Assembly: GCF_037577855.1 (NCBI RefSeq)
Contig: NZ_JBAKFX010000009.1
Location: forward strand, 1 to 64,000
DNA from: Dethiothermospora halolimnae
Lineage (GTDB): Bacteria > Bacillota > Clostridia > Tissierellales > VENL01
DNA length: 64,000 nt
Direction: 5' to 3'
Of the stretch, positions 49,323 to 58,760 are shown piece after piece. The notes beneath the pieces are model-generated. The model saw only the letters and a program-made list of their open reading frames with translations. It was not told where the DNA came from and ran no database searches. Position numbers and translations under genes: made by a program. Every line of letters starts with the position of its first letter. The stretch's first letter is position 1.

Positions 49323-49349
49323 GACTCTGCATTGTATGTGGAGTCTTTG
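49323..49349 (+). terminator. Attenuator-like hairpin between pstS and pstC
   Basis: GACTCTGCAT, TGT, ATGTGGAGTC (with two G-T pairs) and TTTG. It probably lets more pstS be made than the downstream membrane genes, a known pattern for binding-protein operons. Confidence 0.6.
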
Positions 49350-49402
49350 CCCATGTTAAACAGTTATTGAAATATTCGGATTTTTATTTGGAGGTGACTA
49401 TA

Positions 49403-50359
49403 TTGGAAAAGAGTAGTGAAGTATTAACTAGAGGTTTAAGTAGGTCAAGTATAAAAGATGATGGAAATAATAAAGTTAATAGTTCAGCTTCAATGGAACA
49501 AAATAAGTGGGTAACTTTATGGGAGAAAGTAGTAGAAAAAATATTTTTAATTAGTGCAAGCATGGCTATATTAAGTGTTGCAATAATTACAATATTTATT
49601 TTCATAAAAGGTGGTCCCGCTATATTTAAGATAGGAGTTTTTGATTTTATTTTCGGAACTGATTGGTATCCTGAGGCAGAGATATTTGGTATAGGACCGA
49701 TGATATTGGCTTCAATATATGCAACTGTAGGGGCTATAATTATTGGAGTGCCAATTGGAATATTAACGGCAGTATTTATTTCAGAGATAGCGCCAAAGGG
49801 AATAACTAAGATTATAAAGCCTGCAGTGGAGTTATTAGCAGGTATTCCATCGGTAGTATATGGTTTCTTTGGTTTAATTGTTATACTTCCTATGATTGAT
49901 AAATATTTTGGTGGTGGAGGTAATAGTTTATTAGCGGCCTGTATAATTTTAGGGATGATGATTTTACCTACTATTATCAATATATCTGAAACAGCAATAA
50001 AAGCAGTACCTAAAGAGTACAAAGAAGGTTCATTAGCAATGGGAGCCTCTAAAATACAAACTATTTTTAAGGTTGTTTTGCCGGCTGCAAAATCTGGGAT
50101 TTTAGCAGCGATTATATTAGGAATCGGAAGGGCCATTGGAGAAACCATGGCGGTTATATTGGTTGTGGGAAATACTGTTCAAATTCCAGGTTCACTTTTA
50201 GATAGTGTTAGACCCATGACATCAAATATAGCACTTGAAATGGGATATGCCTTTGGTTTACATCAAGAAGCCCTTTTTGCCACAGGAGTAGTATTATTTA
50301 TATTTATTATGTTATTAAATGTATTACTAGGTGTAGTAACCCATAAGGTAGGTGAATAA
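49403..50359 (+). CDS. pstC: Phosphate ABC transporter permease PstC
   Basis: A 318-residue membrane protein with six helices. It has the periplasmic loop FGTDWYPEAEIFGIGPMI near 90, the transmembrane core ELLAGIPSVVYGFFGLIVILP near 145, and the ABC-coupling EAA loop YKEGSLAMGASKIQTIFKVVLP near 210 followed by GIGRAIGETMAVILVVG. A TTG at 49403 behind GGAGGTGA is the start; the frame is open earlier. It pairs with PstA. Confidence 0.93.
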   Translation: MEKSSEVLTRGLSRSSIKDDGNNKVNSSASMEQNKWVTLWEKVVEKIFLISASMAILSVAIITIFIFIKGGPAIFKIGVFDFIFGTDWYPEAEIFGIGPMILASIYATVGAIIIGVPIGILTAVFISEIAPKGITKIIKPAVELLAGIPSVVYGFFGLIVILPMIDKYFGGGGNSLLAACIILGMMILPTIINISETAIKAVPKEYKEGSLAMGASKIQTIFKVVLPAAKSGILAAIILGIGRAIGETMAVILVVGNTVQIPGSLLDSVRPMTSNIALEMGYAFGLHQEALFATGVVLFIFIMLLNVLLGVVTHKVGE

Positions 50360-50361
50360 TT

Positions 50362-51165
50362 ATGAAAAAGAGAGTAATAATCGATAATTTATTAAAGGGT
50401 ATAATAATATTATCTTCTGTGGTAACAGTGGGATTTTTAGCTTGGATTCTTCTTTATGTTATTATGAACGGATTTAGTGGAATAAAACTAGACTTCTTGC
50501 AGGAGATAGTACCCTATATAATTAGTACAGTATATATGATATTGGTAACTATAGTGATATCTACACCAATAGGAATTGGAGCGGCTATTTACTTGGTAGA
50601 ATATGCGAAACCTGGAAAAGTAGTTAAAGCTATCAGATTTGCCACAGAAAGTTTAGCTGGAATTCCATCAATTGTTTTTGGATTATTTGGATTTATATTT
50701 TTTGTTACAACACTAAACTTTGGATGGTCTATTTTATCGGGAGCCTTAACATTAAGTATAATGGTGTTACCAACAATAGTAAGAACTACAGAGGAAGCAT
50801 TAAAATCGGTTCCTAACTCTTATAGGGAAGGTAGCTTAGGACTAGGGGCATCAAAGCTAAGAACAATTAGAAAGGTTATTTTACCAAGTGCCATACCGGG
50901 AATATTAACATCGGTAATATTAAGTATAGGTAGGATTGTAGGAGAAACGGCGGCTATTTATTTAACAGCTGGAACAGCTAAATGGATTCCCGACAGTGTT
51001 ATGGATGGTGGAAGAACATTGGCTGTACACTTATATTATTTAGCATCTGAAGATGTTAATTTTGAAAAAGCTTTTGCAACGGGAACAGTTCTGATAATTA
51101 TAATCTTGGCCATTAACTTAACAGCAAATGCACTGGGTTCTAGATTAAACAAAAGAAAGGCTTAA
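50362..51165 (+). CDS. pstA: Phosphate ABC transporter permease PstA
   Basis: A 267-residue permease with six helices, TESLAGIPSIVFGLFGFIFFV near 98, the coupling loop YREGSLGLGASKLRTIRKVILP near 154 and GRIVGETAAIYLTAG near 192. It starts 2 bases after pstC and forms the membrane channel with it. Confidence 0.95.
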   Translation: MKKRVIIDNLLKGIIILSSVVTVGFLAWILLYVIMNGFSGIKLDFLQEIVPYIISTVYMILVTIVISTPIGIGAAIYLVEYAKPGKVVKAIRFATESLAGIPSIVFGLFGFIFFVTTLNFGWSILSGALTLSIMVLPTIVRTTEEALKSVPNSYREGSLGLGASKLRTIRKVILPSAIPGILTSVILSIGRIVGETAAIYLTAGTAKWIPDSVMDGGRTLAVHLYYLASEDVNFEKAFATGTVLIIIILAINLTANALGSRLNKRKA

Positions 51166-51186
51166 TGATTAGAAGGGGTGAAAAAT

Positions 51187-51942
51187 ATGAGTAAAACTAA
51201 AATGTCTATAAAAAATCTGGATTTGTTCTATGGTGATTTTCAGGCTTTAAAAAATATTAATTTAGATATAGAAGAAAATAAAATCACAGCTTTAATAGGG
51301 CCATCTGGATGCGGAAAGTCTACTTTTTTAAAAACTTTAAATAGAATGAATGATTTAGTTGAGGGAGTTAAAATTAAAGGAAATGTCCAATTAGAGGGAA
51401 AAAACATATATAAAAATGTTGATGTTATAAAACTAAGAAAAAGAGTTGGAATGGTGTTTCAGAAACCCAATCCATTTCCAATGAGTATATATGATAATGT
51501 GGCATATGGTCCAAGGGCCCATGGTGTTAAAAAGAAATCAACCCTAGATGAAATAGTAGAAAAAAGTTTAAAAAGAGGGGCATTATGGGACGAGGTAAAG
51601 GATAGATTAAAGAAAAATGCTCTAGGGCTATCAGGGGGACAACAGCAAAGGTTATGTATTGCAAGGGCATTGGCGGTAGAACCAGAAGTATTACTAATGG
51701 ATGAGCCAACATCAGCTTTAGATCCAATTGCAACTGGGAGAATAGAGGAATTAGCAAAAGAATTAAAAAATCATTACACTATAGTTATGGTTACCCATTC
51801 TATGCAACAGGCGGGAAGAATATCAGATAATACAGCCTTTTTCCTATTGGGAGAACTAATAGAATATGGTTCTACTAAAAAGATTTTTTCAAATCCAGAT
51901 AATCAAAAAACAGAGGATTATATTACAGGTAGGTTTGGTTAA
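51187..51942 (+). CDS. pstB: Phosphate ABC transporter ATPase PstB
   Basis: A 251-residue ABC ATPase: Walker A GPSGCGKSTFLKTLNRMND near 37, the Q-loop VGMVFQKPNPFPMSIYDNVAYG near 85 (PstB-typical), the signature LSGGQQQRLCIARALA near 150, Walker B VLLMDEPTSALDP near 170 and the H-loop VTHSMQQAGRISD. ATG 51187 is behind GAAGGGGTG. Confidence 0.97.
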   Translation: MSKTKMSIKNLDLFYGDFQALKNINLDIEENKITALIGPSGCGKSTFLKTLNRMNDLVEGVKIKGNVQLEGKNIYKNVDVIKLRKRVGMVFQKPNPFPMSIYDNVAYGPRAHGVKKKSTLDEIVEKSLKRGALWDEVKDRLKKNALGLSGGQQQRLCIARALAVEPEVLLMDEPTSALDPIATGRIEELAKELKNHYTIVMVTHSMQQAGRISDNTAFFLLGELIEYGSTKKIFSNPDNQKTEDYITGRFG

Positions 51943-51968
51943 TATTAAAATGTGAAGGGGATGGAAAG

Positions 51969-52616
51969 ATGAGAAAGTATTTCGATGAGCAATTGGAACA
52001 ATTAAAAACTCAGTTATTAAAAATGGGAGCACTGGTAGAAGAAGAGATAGATATAGCTATAAAGTCACTAATAGACCAAGACCTTGAGTTAGCAGAAAAA
52101 GTTTTTGAGTTAGAAAGAAAGACTGATGAATTAGAATTGATTATTGAAGATAAGTGTTTAGATTTGTTGGCACTTCAGCAGCCTATTGCTAAGGATTTAC
52201 GAATGATAAGTACTATTTTAAAGATAATAACTGACTTAGAAAGAATCGGAGACCATGGAGTAAATATTGCTAAGGTTACATTAAAAATTGGAAAAGAAAA
52301 ACTAATAAAACCCCTTATAGATATTCCTAGAATGTCTGATATAACTAGAAAGATGATAAAAATGAGTTTAGATAGTTTTATTAGTGAAGATTCGGAAAAA
52401 GCTAAAAAGGTAGCAGAGATGGATGATAGTATAGACATTATCTATGAAGATATATATATAGAACTATTGGAGATGTTAAGTAACAATAAAAAGGTAATGA
52501 ATCAAGTAATAGACTTGTTGTTTATAGGAAGATATTTAGAAAGAATAGCAGATCACACAACTAATATTTGTGAAGGAATAATATATATGACAACTGGAGA
52601 GAGACTGGAATTTTAA
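51969..52616 (+). CDS. phoU: Phosphate signalling protein PhoU
   Basis: A 215-residue helical protein with two three-helix PhoU repeats (about 1-105 and 112-213). Each has the metal-site pattern near its second helix end (MISTILKIITDLERIGDHGVNI, and IGRYLERIADHTTNIC). It links PstSCAB to the PhoR/PhoP kinase system and limits uptake. A terminator follows, closing the operon. No phoP/phoR genes are in the window. Confidence 0.95.
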   Translation: MRKYFDEQLEQLKTQLLKMGALVEEEIDIAIKSLIDQDLELAEKVFELERKTDELELIIEDKCLDLLALQQPIAKDLRMISTILKIITDLERIGDHGVNIAKVTLKIGKEKLIKPLIDIPRMSDITRKMIKMSLDSFISEDSEKAKKVAEMDDSIDIIYEDIYIELLEMLSNNKKVMNQVIDLLFIGRYLERIADHTTNICEGIIYMTTGERLEF

Positions 52617-52648
52617 AAAAGAATATATTTCCTTATATTCTTTTTTTT
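52615..52648 (+). terminator. Terminator of the pst operon
   Basis: GAATATA, a 6-base loop, TATATTC, extended by A and T runs (AAAAAA before, eight Ts after). Confidence 0.9.
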
Positions 52649-52715
52649 GTGTTGATATTTATATATATAAAAACCTCTTAAATAAGACACAATAAAGTTT
52701 AGGAGGTGTATAAAT

Positions 52716-53288
52716 GTGTTAAAAAACAAAAAATATCTTATTTCAACTTTAGTTATTCTTTTGCTATTAGCCATGGTTTCAGTAGGATGTCAACAGGGAG
52801 AAGAAAAGCCAAATTTAGATAACAATAATATGAATGGTACAGATGATAAAGAGTATGGTGGAAATGTAGATGATGATGCTAATATAGACGATGATAATGA
52901 TATGTTAAACAATAATAACATGAACAATAATATGAATGAAAATGGTATGAATAATAATATGTCCGCCAGAGCAGATAGAATAGCTAATAAAATAACAACT
53001 ATGGATAATGTTGATAGGGCTACAGTAATAATTACTGGAGATACAGCATTAGTTGGTGTAGATATGAATGGTAATACCACAGGTAATATGACAACGACTG
53101 TTGAAAATGACATAAAAAAAATGGTTAAAAATACAGACAATCAAATAGATAATGTATCGGTTACAACTGATCCAGACCTATTTGATAGATTAGACAATAT
53201 TTATGAGTCCACAAGAAATGGTAGACCTGTTTCTGGTTTTGCAGATGAAATAGAAGAAATAATGAGAAGAATTACACCAAATATGTAA
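52716..53288 (+). CDS. YhcN/YlaJ-family sporulation lipoprotein
   Basis: A 190-residue lipoprotein: signal with LAMVSVGC (Cys 25), a very Asn/Asp/Met-rich low-complexity linker (28-82, repeated NNNMN units), and a C-terminal YhcN domain (about 85-180). The domain has ADRIANKITTMDNVDRATVIITGDTALVGVDM-like content and VSVTTDPDLFDRL. Family members sit in the forespore or spore cortex region. GTG 52716 is used with AGGAGGTG. It is a single gene; a hairpin follows. Confidence 0.88.
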   Translation: MLKNKKYLISTLVILLLLAMVSVGCQQGEEKPNLDNNNMNGTDDKEYGGNVDDDANIDDDNDMLNNNNMNNNMNENGMNNNMSARADRIANKITTMDNVDRATVIITGDTALVGVDMNGNTTGNMTTTVENDIKKMVKNTDNQIDNVSVTTDPDLFDRLDNIYESTRNGRPVSGFADEIEEIMRRITPNM

Positions 53289-53333
53289 ATAAAATTAAAT
53301 AAAGCTTTACAAGTATTTTGAATAATTAATTCT

Positions 53334-53379
53334 AAATCCCCATATTATTTACAAAGACTAAATAATATGGGGGATTTTT
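53334..53379 (+). terminator. Terminator-like hairpin that carries the next gene's SD
   Basis: AAATCCCCATATTATTTA pairs (one bulged G) with TAAATAATATGGGGGATTT, followed by Ts that end directly at the ATG at 53380. The GGGGGA in the 3' arm is the only SD for the next gene. The layout mirrors 21887-21916. Confidence 0.8.
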
Positions 53380-54552
53380 ATGTTTAAAAAACTATTTATA
53401 AATAAAAATACAATTTATATTTTTATGTTTATATTTTTTACATCTTTATTTTTATCATACAGGGATCCACTTGAGAATATTTTTATAACTATTGCCTTTC
53501 TTGGTCTTATATTAATTATAAAGAATATATCTTTTCTTAATGATAAAAATAACTTAATAGCATTTATTATATGCATAATTATTTTTTATATAATGTCAGT
53601 ACTCTTTATATATAATCAGCATTATCCTATAACTAAGAAGAGCAACTTAAGAAATAATAATTCCGATATAGCCGTTTTATTAGTATACGATGGGGAAAGT
53701 CCAAAATATAATATGTCTAAGTCAATAACTAATATTAATCTTAAAGATGAAATTGTAAATAAAGCAATGTTACCATTTTCTTTAAATAAAATAAAAAAAC
53801 AGTATAAATCCATTGGAAAAAGTAATTACAAAAGTAATACTAAAAAAATAGCTGATGAAGTTAACCGAATACTTTCTAATGAATACAAAATTTATTTAGG
53901 TTATTTATATGATACACCCTATATAGAAGAAGAAATAAATCAAATATTAACAGATGGACATAATAAGATAATAACTGTACCAATATATTTAACAAAAAAT
54001 AAAAGTTATTGTTTGTTTAGAGAGAGAATTAATAAAATGCATTTATCTAAAACTAATGCTCAAATAAGGCACACTAAAGACTTAGTAGATAGTGAAAGTA
54101 TATTTAATAGTTTTATAAATAAAATAAATTCAAATATAAACAAAGAGAAATTACTAAATACAGGAATAGTATTAATAGGGTCTCAAGAAGGAAGTAAAGA
54201 ATCTACTGAAAAAGATTTTGCTTTTAGAAATAAAATCAAAGAATACTTGATTGAATATCTTAAAATATCAGAGGATAGGATAGCTATTTGCTGGGATAAT
54301 AATTCAGGCTCTAATTACATAAAAGAAGTAAAAAAGATGTTAGAATATGGTGTTGGAGAAATACTTTGTATCTACGTAAAACCATCGGTTACATATATAG
54401 AAAATAATCTTATAATTAATAATCTTCTTAATGAAATAGAGCTACCCGATGGAGCAAAAATAAAAGTTATAGACGGTTTTTTAGAGGATAATAATTTTAT
54501 ATATGATATAAAGAGAAGAGTTAGAAGTAAGAATGTTATTGAGTGGAATTAG
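53380..54552 (+). CDS. Membrane-anchored, degenerate ferrochelatase-like protein
   Basis: A 390-residue protein with three N-terminal membrane helices (about 10-28, 32-50 and 57-78), then a cytoplasmic or external domain. The domain follows the class-II chelatase (HemH-type) layout: DIAVLLVYDGESP near 95, LPFSLNKIKKQYKSIGKSNY near 134, YKIYLGYLYDTPYIEEEINQI near 172 and IITVPIYLT near 202. The second half has IVLIGSQEGSKESTEKDF, RIAICWDNN and GVGEILCIYVKPS. The catalytic His of HemH (SAHxLP) is Gln here and the first-half metal His is not seen, so ferrochelation is unlikely. The family call is mine from pattern only. Confidence 0.55.
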   Translation: MFKKLFINKNTIYIFMFIFFTSLFLSYRDPLENIFITIAFLGLILIIKNISFLNDKNNLIAFIICIIIFYIMSVLFIYNQHYPITKKSNLRNNNSDIAVLLVYDGESPKYNMSKSITNINLKDEIVNKAMLPFSLNKIKKQYKSIGKSNYKSNTKKIADEVNRILSNEYKIYLGYLYDTPYIEEEINQILTDGHNKIITVPIYLTKNKSYCLFRERINKMHLSKTNAQIRHTKDLVDSESIFNSFINKINSNINKEKLLNTGIVLIGSQEGSKESTEKDFAFRNKIKEYLIEYLKISEDRIAICWDNNSGSNYIKEVKKMLEYGVGEILCIYVKPSVTYIENNLIINNLLNEIELPDGAKIKVIDGFLEDNNFIYDIKRRVRSKNVIEWN

Positions 54553-54660
54553 AAACATTTTTATTACTAGCTATAATTAAAATTTAAATTGTGGTAATAA
54601 TAAAAGATAGTATATTAGATATAGTGTTTCGCATTTTTAACAAAGTAAGGAGGAAAAAGC

Positions 54661-55953
54661 TTGATAAACAACTTTAGATCTAAAATAGATGATGGAATAT
54701 ATATGAACTTAATTAATACAGATAAGTTTAAAACTAATTTAGTTAGTATATATATAGTGAGACCCTTATTAAGAGAAGAAGCTACTAAAAATGCATTGCT
54801 TCCCTTGGTGTTGAGAAGGGGAAGTGAAAGATATAGAACATCTTTAAACATACAGAAGGAATTAGATAAATTATACGGAGGAAATTTAAATGTAAGTGTT
54901 ACAAAAAAGGGAGAACGGCAAATAATAAGGTTCGCAATAGAAATAGTTAATAGTAAATTTATTAAAGAAGACAGTTTATTTGATAAATCATTGAAAATAT
55001 TAAATGAAATAATTAATAATCCATTAATAAATGATGGGAAATTTGATGATAAGTATGTAGAACAGGAGAAAAGAAACTTAGTAGATAGGATAAAAAGTAG
55101 AATAAATGATAAGAAATCCTATGCTGTAGATAGATGCATAGAAGAAATGTGTAAAAATGAAAATTATAGTATATATAAATTTGGTTTTATTGAAGATATT
55201 AAGGATATTGATAGTGAAAGTTTATTTACCCACTATAAAAAAATTATTGAGACCAGTCCAATAGAAATAAATATAGTGGGTAATATACCCAAAGATTATG
55301 CTCTAAAAGCTGCAGAAAAGTATTTAAGCTTTCAGCGACAAGAGATTATTAATATACCTAGGGAAAATGTATTAAAGGACATACAAACTAAAAATAGAAT
55401 ATATGAAGAGATGGAAGTGAATCAGGGGAAATTAACGATAGGATTTAGAACTAATATACCCTATGAAGATGATTTATACGAAGGTATAATATTGGCAAGT
55501 AATCTTTTAGGGGGAGGTACCAATTCTAAACTATTTAAAAATGTAAGGGAAAAAGAAAGTCTGGCATATTATATATATGCTAAAACCTATAAATTAAAAT
55601 CCCTTATGATTATTGCATCGGGAATTGAATTTGAAAACTTTGATAAAACATTAGATATAATTAAAAAACAAGTTGAGGAATTAAAAGAAGGTACATTTAC
55701 AGATGAGGATATTAAACATTCAAAAAATGCCATTGTAACTTCTATTAGATCAATGATTGATAGTAATTATTCGTTATCTGAGTTTTATTTTACTCAGATA
55801 CTTACCAATGAAAGTAAATCTATAAATGAAATGATAGATAAAATAAGGGGAGTCACAAAAGAAAATATTATAAAAGCAGCACAAAAAATTAGTTTAGATA
55901 CTATCTATTTCTTAAAAAACAAAAGGGAAATGGAGGAAGAAAAGGTTGAATAA
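54661..55953 (+). CDS. yfmF: M16-family peptidase-like protein YfmF (inactive partner)
   Basis: A 430-residue M16 (pitrilysin-like) protein with the two-domain layout, but the zinc motif HxxEH is missing from its N-terminal domain; the corresponding region reads NALLPLVLRRGSERYRT. The rest (VNQGKLTIGFRTNIPYEDD near 260, LLGGGTNSKLFKNVREKESLAYYI) is typical. In Bacillus the YfmF/YfmH-type pair (ymfF/ymfH) is linked to processing associated with EF-P 5-aminopentanol modification. A TTG start at 54661 follows AAGGAGGAA. It overlaps yfmH by 8 bases, so the pair is cotranslated. Confidence 0.88.
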   Translation: MINNFRSKIDDGIYMNLINTDKFKTNLVSIYIVRPLLREEATKNALLPLVLRRGSERYRTSLNIQKELDKLYGGNLNVSVTKKGERQIIRFAIEIVNSKFIKEDSLFDKSLKILNEIINNPLINDGKFDDKYVEQEKRNLVDRIKSRINDKKSYAVDRCIEEMCKNENYSIYKFGFIEDIKDIDSESLFTHYKKIIETSPIEINIVGNIPKDYALKAAEKYLSFQRQEIINIPRENVLKDIQTKNRIYEEMEVNQGKLTIGFRTNIPYEDDLYEGIILASNLLGGGTNSKLFKNVREKESLAYYIYAKTYKLKSLMIIASGIEFENFDKTLDIIKKQVEELKEGTFTDEDIKHSKNAIVTSIRSMIDSNYSLSEFYFTQILTNESKSINEMIDKIRGVTKENIIKAAQKISLDTIYFLKNKREMEEEKVE

Positions 55954-57229
55954 AATATATAGTGAAAATAAAAGACTGGAAGAAAAGATTTATTTGCGAG
56001 AACTTGATAATGGATTAAAGATATTCTTTATGCCTAAAGAGGGATATACAAAAAAGCATGCAATTTATGCAACCAATTATGGTTCAAATGATAACAAGTT
56101 TATACCATTGGGAGAAAGTGACTCCATAGAAGTTCCGGAGGGGATAGCACATTTTTTAGAACATAAGCTTTTTGAACAACCAGAAGGTAATATTTTCAAT
56201 GAATTTTCTCAATTAGGATCATATGTAAATGCTTTTACTAATTATAATCAAACGGCTTATTTGTTCTCATGTACAGATAAATTTTATGAAAATCTAGATT
56301 TATTAATAAAATTTGTACAGAGTCCTTATTTTACAGATGATAGTGTGGAAAAGGAAAAGGGAATTATTGAACAGGAAATAAGAATGTACGATGATTCTCC
56401 AAGATGGAGAGTATTTTCAAATTGCCTATCAGGACTTTATAAAGAATATCCCGTTAGGGTAGATATTGCGGGAACTGTAGAGAGTATAAAAGAAATAACA
56501 AAGGAAGATTTATATAAATGTTATAATACATTTTATAATCCTAAAAATATGATATTATTTATTATAGGAGATATTGATTTTGATAAGGCTTTAAATATTA
56601 TAGAAAAACATCAAAATCCCAGTATTGATAATGGGATTATAAAAAGATTTTATCCAAAGGAACCAAGGGAAATAAATGAATCCCTTATTGAAACAAATTT
56701 AAGTGTTTCTACACCCCTTTTTAATATTGGTTTTAAGGATCTGAACATAGGTTTTGGTGGGACTAGATTAATAGAAAAAGAAATGGTTACTAATATATTA
56801 CTTGATTTAATGTTTGGAGATAGTACTGAATTTTATAATACACTATATGATAAAGGGTTAATTAATAAGTCTTTTGGGGCACAGTATGTTGGAAATAAAG
56901 GATATGGTCATACTATAATCGGTGGTGAATCAGAAAATCCTAAGAGGATTCTAAATGAGATTCTTAATCACTTAAAAAGTATAAAAGAATCAGGATTGTT
57001 AAAGGATGATTTTAACAGAGTAAAGAACAAGATGATGGGTTATTATATAATGGATTTTAACTCTATAGAATCAGTTGCCAGTTCCTTTATATCTAAATAT
57101 TACAATGGTGCTTCCATATTGGATTATTTAAGTATAATAGAAGATATAACCCTAAATGATATAATGGAAAGGCTAAATGAACATTTAACAGCAGATAACT
57201 ATACGTTATCTATAGTAAAACCCAGTTAG
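55946..57229 (+). CDS. yfmH: M16-family zinc peptidase YfmH (active partner)
   Basis: A 427-residue M16 protease with an intact zinc site: GIAHFLEHKLFEQPEGN near 68 (HxxEH) and KEKGIIEQEIRMYDD about 80 residues later (third ligand Glu). The YGSNDNKF start and FNEFSQLGSYVNAFTNYNQTAY segment are family features. Paired with the inactive YfmF it should form a heterodimer like the mitochondrial processing peptidase. The substrate is not defined; the EF-P link comes from B. subtilis homologues. Confidence 0.9.
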   Translation: MNKIYSENKRLEEKIYLRELDNGLKIFFMPKEGYTKKHAIYATNYGSNDNKFIPLGESDSIEVPEGIAHFLEHKLFEQPEGNIFNEFSQLGSYVNAFTNYNQTAYLFSCTDKFYENLDLLIKFVQSPYFTDDSVEKEKGIIEQEIRMYDDSPRWRVFSNCLSGLYKEYPVRVDIAGTVESIKEITKEDLYKCYNTFYNPKNMILFIIGDIDFDKALNIIEKHQNPSIDNGIIKRFYPKEPREINESLIETNLSVSTPLFNIGFKDLNIGFGGTRLIEKEMVTNILLDLMFGDSTEFYNTLYDKGLINKSFGAQYVGNKGYGHTIIGGESENPKRILNEILNHLKSIKESGLLKDDFNRVKNKMMGYYIMDFNSIESVASSFISKYYNGASILDYLSIIEDITLNDIMERLNEHLTADNYTLSIVKPS

Positions 57230-57490
57230 TTTGTTGACACAATATGCTAATATGTAATATTATATATTAAAGTGTAATAAGAAGTCTAACAAAGAGAATA
57301 TTATTTAGGTATAATGGATTTTGGAAAAAAAGACTTTGGGGCTTCAATATATTGAAGCCCTACACATATTTTATCCTGCTAAATCCCTGTACTTTCCTCT
57401 CTGCACAAACTAGGAACAAAAAAGTACTAGGGTAATTTTATTTATAATTTACATAATTAAACTAAATACAAAATATGAGGAGGTAATTAA
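57230..57490. other. Gap before lgt containing repeat remnants
   Basis: About 260 bases without a gene. It holds REP-like palindrome copy 2 and, directly after it, CCCTGTACTTTCCTCTCTGCAC and TAGGAACAAAAAAGT. These resemble the inside and the right end of the 18839 element in degraded form. Confidence 0.6.
57339..57360. repeat. REP-like palindrome, copy 2
   Basis: Identical to the 22-bp palindrome at 3177-3198 (GGGCTTCAATA and its reverse complement), and also followed by TACA. Confidence 0.8.
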
Positions 57491-58243
57491 ATGGATCCAG
57501 TAGCTTTTGAGATATTTGGATTATCTGTTAGATGGTATGGAATAATTATTGCCACAGGATTAGCTTTGGCTACTATAGTGGCTTTGAGGGAAACCAGAAG
57601 GATTGGTTTTGATGAAGAGTATTTGATAGACTTGCTTATTTTTGCAGTACCAGCAGCCATTATAGGTGCAAGGATTTACTATGTTATTTTTTCTTGGGAA
57701 CAATACCAAGGAGATATATTAAAAATGATAAATATTAGAGGTGGGGGTTTAGCCATCCATGGTGCCATTATCGCCAGTGTAATAACAGCCATAATATTTA
57801 GTAAGAAAAAGAAAATAAGCTTTTGGAAATTGGCAGATATAGCAGCTCCAAGTATTATTTTAGGTCAAGCCATAGGTAGATGGGGAAATTTTATAAATAA
57901 AGAAGCCTATGGAGGACCTACTGATTTACCATGGGCAATTGTAGTCAATGGTCAAAAAGTACATCCTACTTTTTTATATGAATCTTTATGGAACTTTTTA
58001 GTTTTCGGATTCTTAATATGGTATAGAAAAAATAAAGTTAAAGTGGAAGGAGAGGTATTTTTACTATATATAGCATTTTATTCAGTTGCTAGGTTCTTTA
58101 TAGAAGGCCTTAGAACAGATAGTTTAATGTTAGGCTCCATAAGAGTAGCACAACTAATTAGTATAGTACTGATAGCTTCTTCTATGATTTTATTTTATAT
58201 GAGAAGAAAAAAGTATTCATTAAATGATAGTAAAAAACATTAG
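57491..58243 (+). CDS. lgt: Prolipoprotein diacylglyceryl transferase
   Basis: Adds the diacylglyceryl group to the lipobox cysteine of prolipoproteins at the membrane. The 250-residue polytopic protein has VRWYGIIIATGLALA near 13, ARIYYVIFSW, the signature GRWGNFINKEAYGGPT near 133-148, HPTFLYESLWNF near 159 and RFFIEGLRTDSLM near 202. Substrates in this window include PstS, the YhcN lipoprotein and the MBL lipoprotein. The ATG follows GAGGAGGT. Confidence 0.96.
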   Translation: MDPVAFEIFGLSVRWYGIIIATGLALATIVALRETRRIGFDEEYLIDLLIFAVPAAIIGARIYYVIFSWEQYQGDILKMINIRGGGLAIHGAIIASVITAIIFSKKKKISFWKLADIAAPSIILGQAIGRWGNFINKEAYGGPTDLPWAIVVNGQKVHPTFLYESLWNFLVFGFLIWYRKNKVKVEGEVFLLYIAFYSVARFFIEGLRTDSLMLGSIRVAQLISIVLIASSMILFYMRRKKYSLNDSKKH

Positions 58244-58412
58244 TTTAGGAAAATTAAAATAAATATAATCAAAAACTATAATAAATGGAAGAAAAATGAA
58301 GATATTTTGTGTCTAATTAATAAATTACATGTTGATACTCCTAAAAGAATATTGACATATTTTAATCTCTATAATAGAATAAAGTCACCCTATGAGAAGG
58401 TGGGATGGAAAA

Positions 58413-58568
58413 ATGAGATTAAATGATGAAATTAGTGTTTTGAGGGACAAGCTTAATAAGTCAGTATTGGATAATGATAACTATGAAGTCGTTTATAGTC
58501 TTAGTGTTGAGCTTGATGAATTAATAGCATTATATTACCGACAGACAGAAAAAAAGTATGCAAATTAG
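58413..58568 (+). CDS. Spo0E-like aspartyl-phosphate phosphatase
   Basis: A 51-residue protein: MRLNDEISVLRDKLNKSV, then YSLSVELDELIALYYRQTEKK. The SxxLDxLIxxYY motif is the hallmark of Spo0E phosphatases, which remove phosphate from Spo0A and so delay sporulation. It is predicted to be a two-helix hairpin. The ATG at 58413 follows AAGGTGGG at 8 bases. It is a single gene with its own terminator. Confidence 0.88.
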   Translation: MRLNDEISVLRDKLNKSVLDNDNYEVVYSLSVELDELIALYYRQTEKKYAN

Positions 58569-58600
58569 ACTTAAATAATAAAAAATTATATTAATTATAA

Positions 58601-58638
58601 AGGAGCTAGTGTATTAAAGACTAGGTTCTTTTTTTTTG
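58601..58638 (+). terminator. Terminator after the Spo0E-like gene
   Basis: AGGAGCTAGT pairs with ACTAGGTTCT (one mismatch, one G-T pair), followed by a run of Ts. Confidence 0.82.
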
Positions 58639-58760
58639 CGTTAATATGTCGTATTACCTAGTATTATGTAGCAATAAATAGCACAAAGGACCTATATTTA
58701 AAAAAATAAATTTTTTTTTTATATATTAAAGGAATTAAAGAATTACTATAGAATAAATAC

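Noticed and set aside
49384..50148. Minus-strand 254-codon frame across pstC
   Set aside because: It is the antisense shadow of pstC; no SD, and the plus-strand permease motifs explain the region fully.
52800..52970. Asn/Met-rich repeats in the YhcN lipoprotein as a possible satellite or CRISPR-like array
   Set aside because: The repeats are in frame, irregular and encode a low-complexity linker typical of these proteins.
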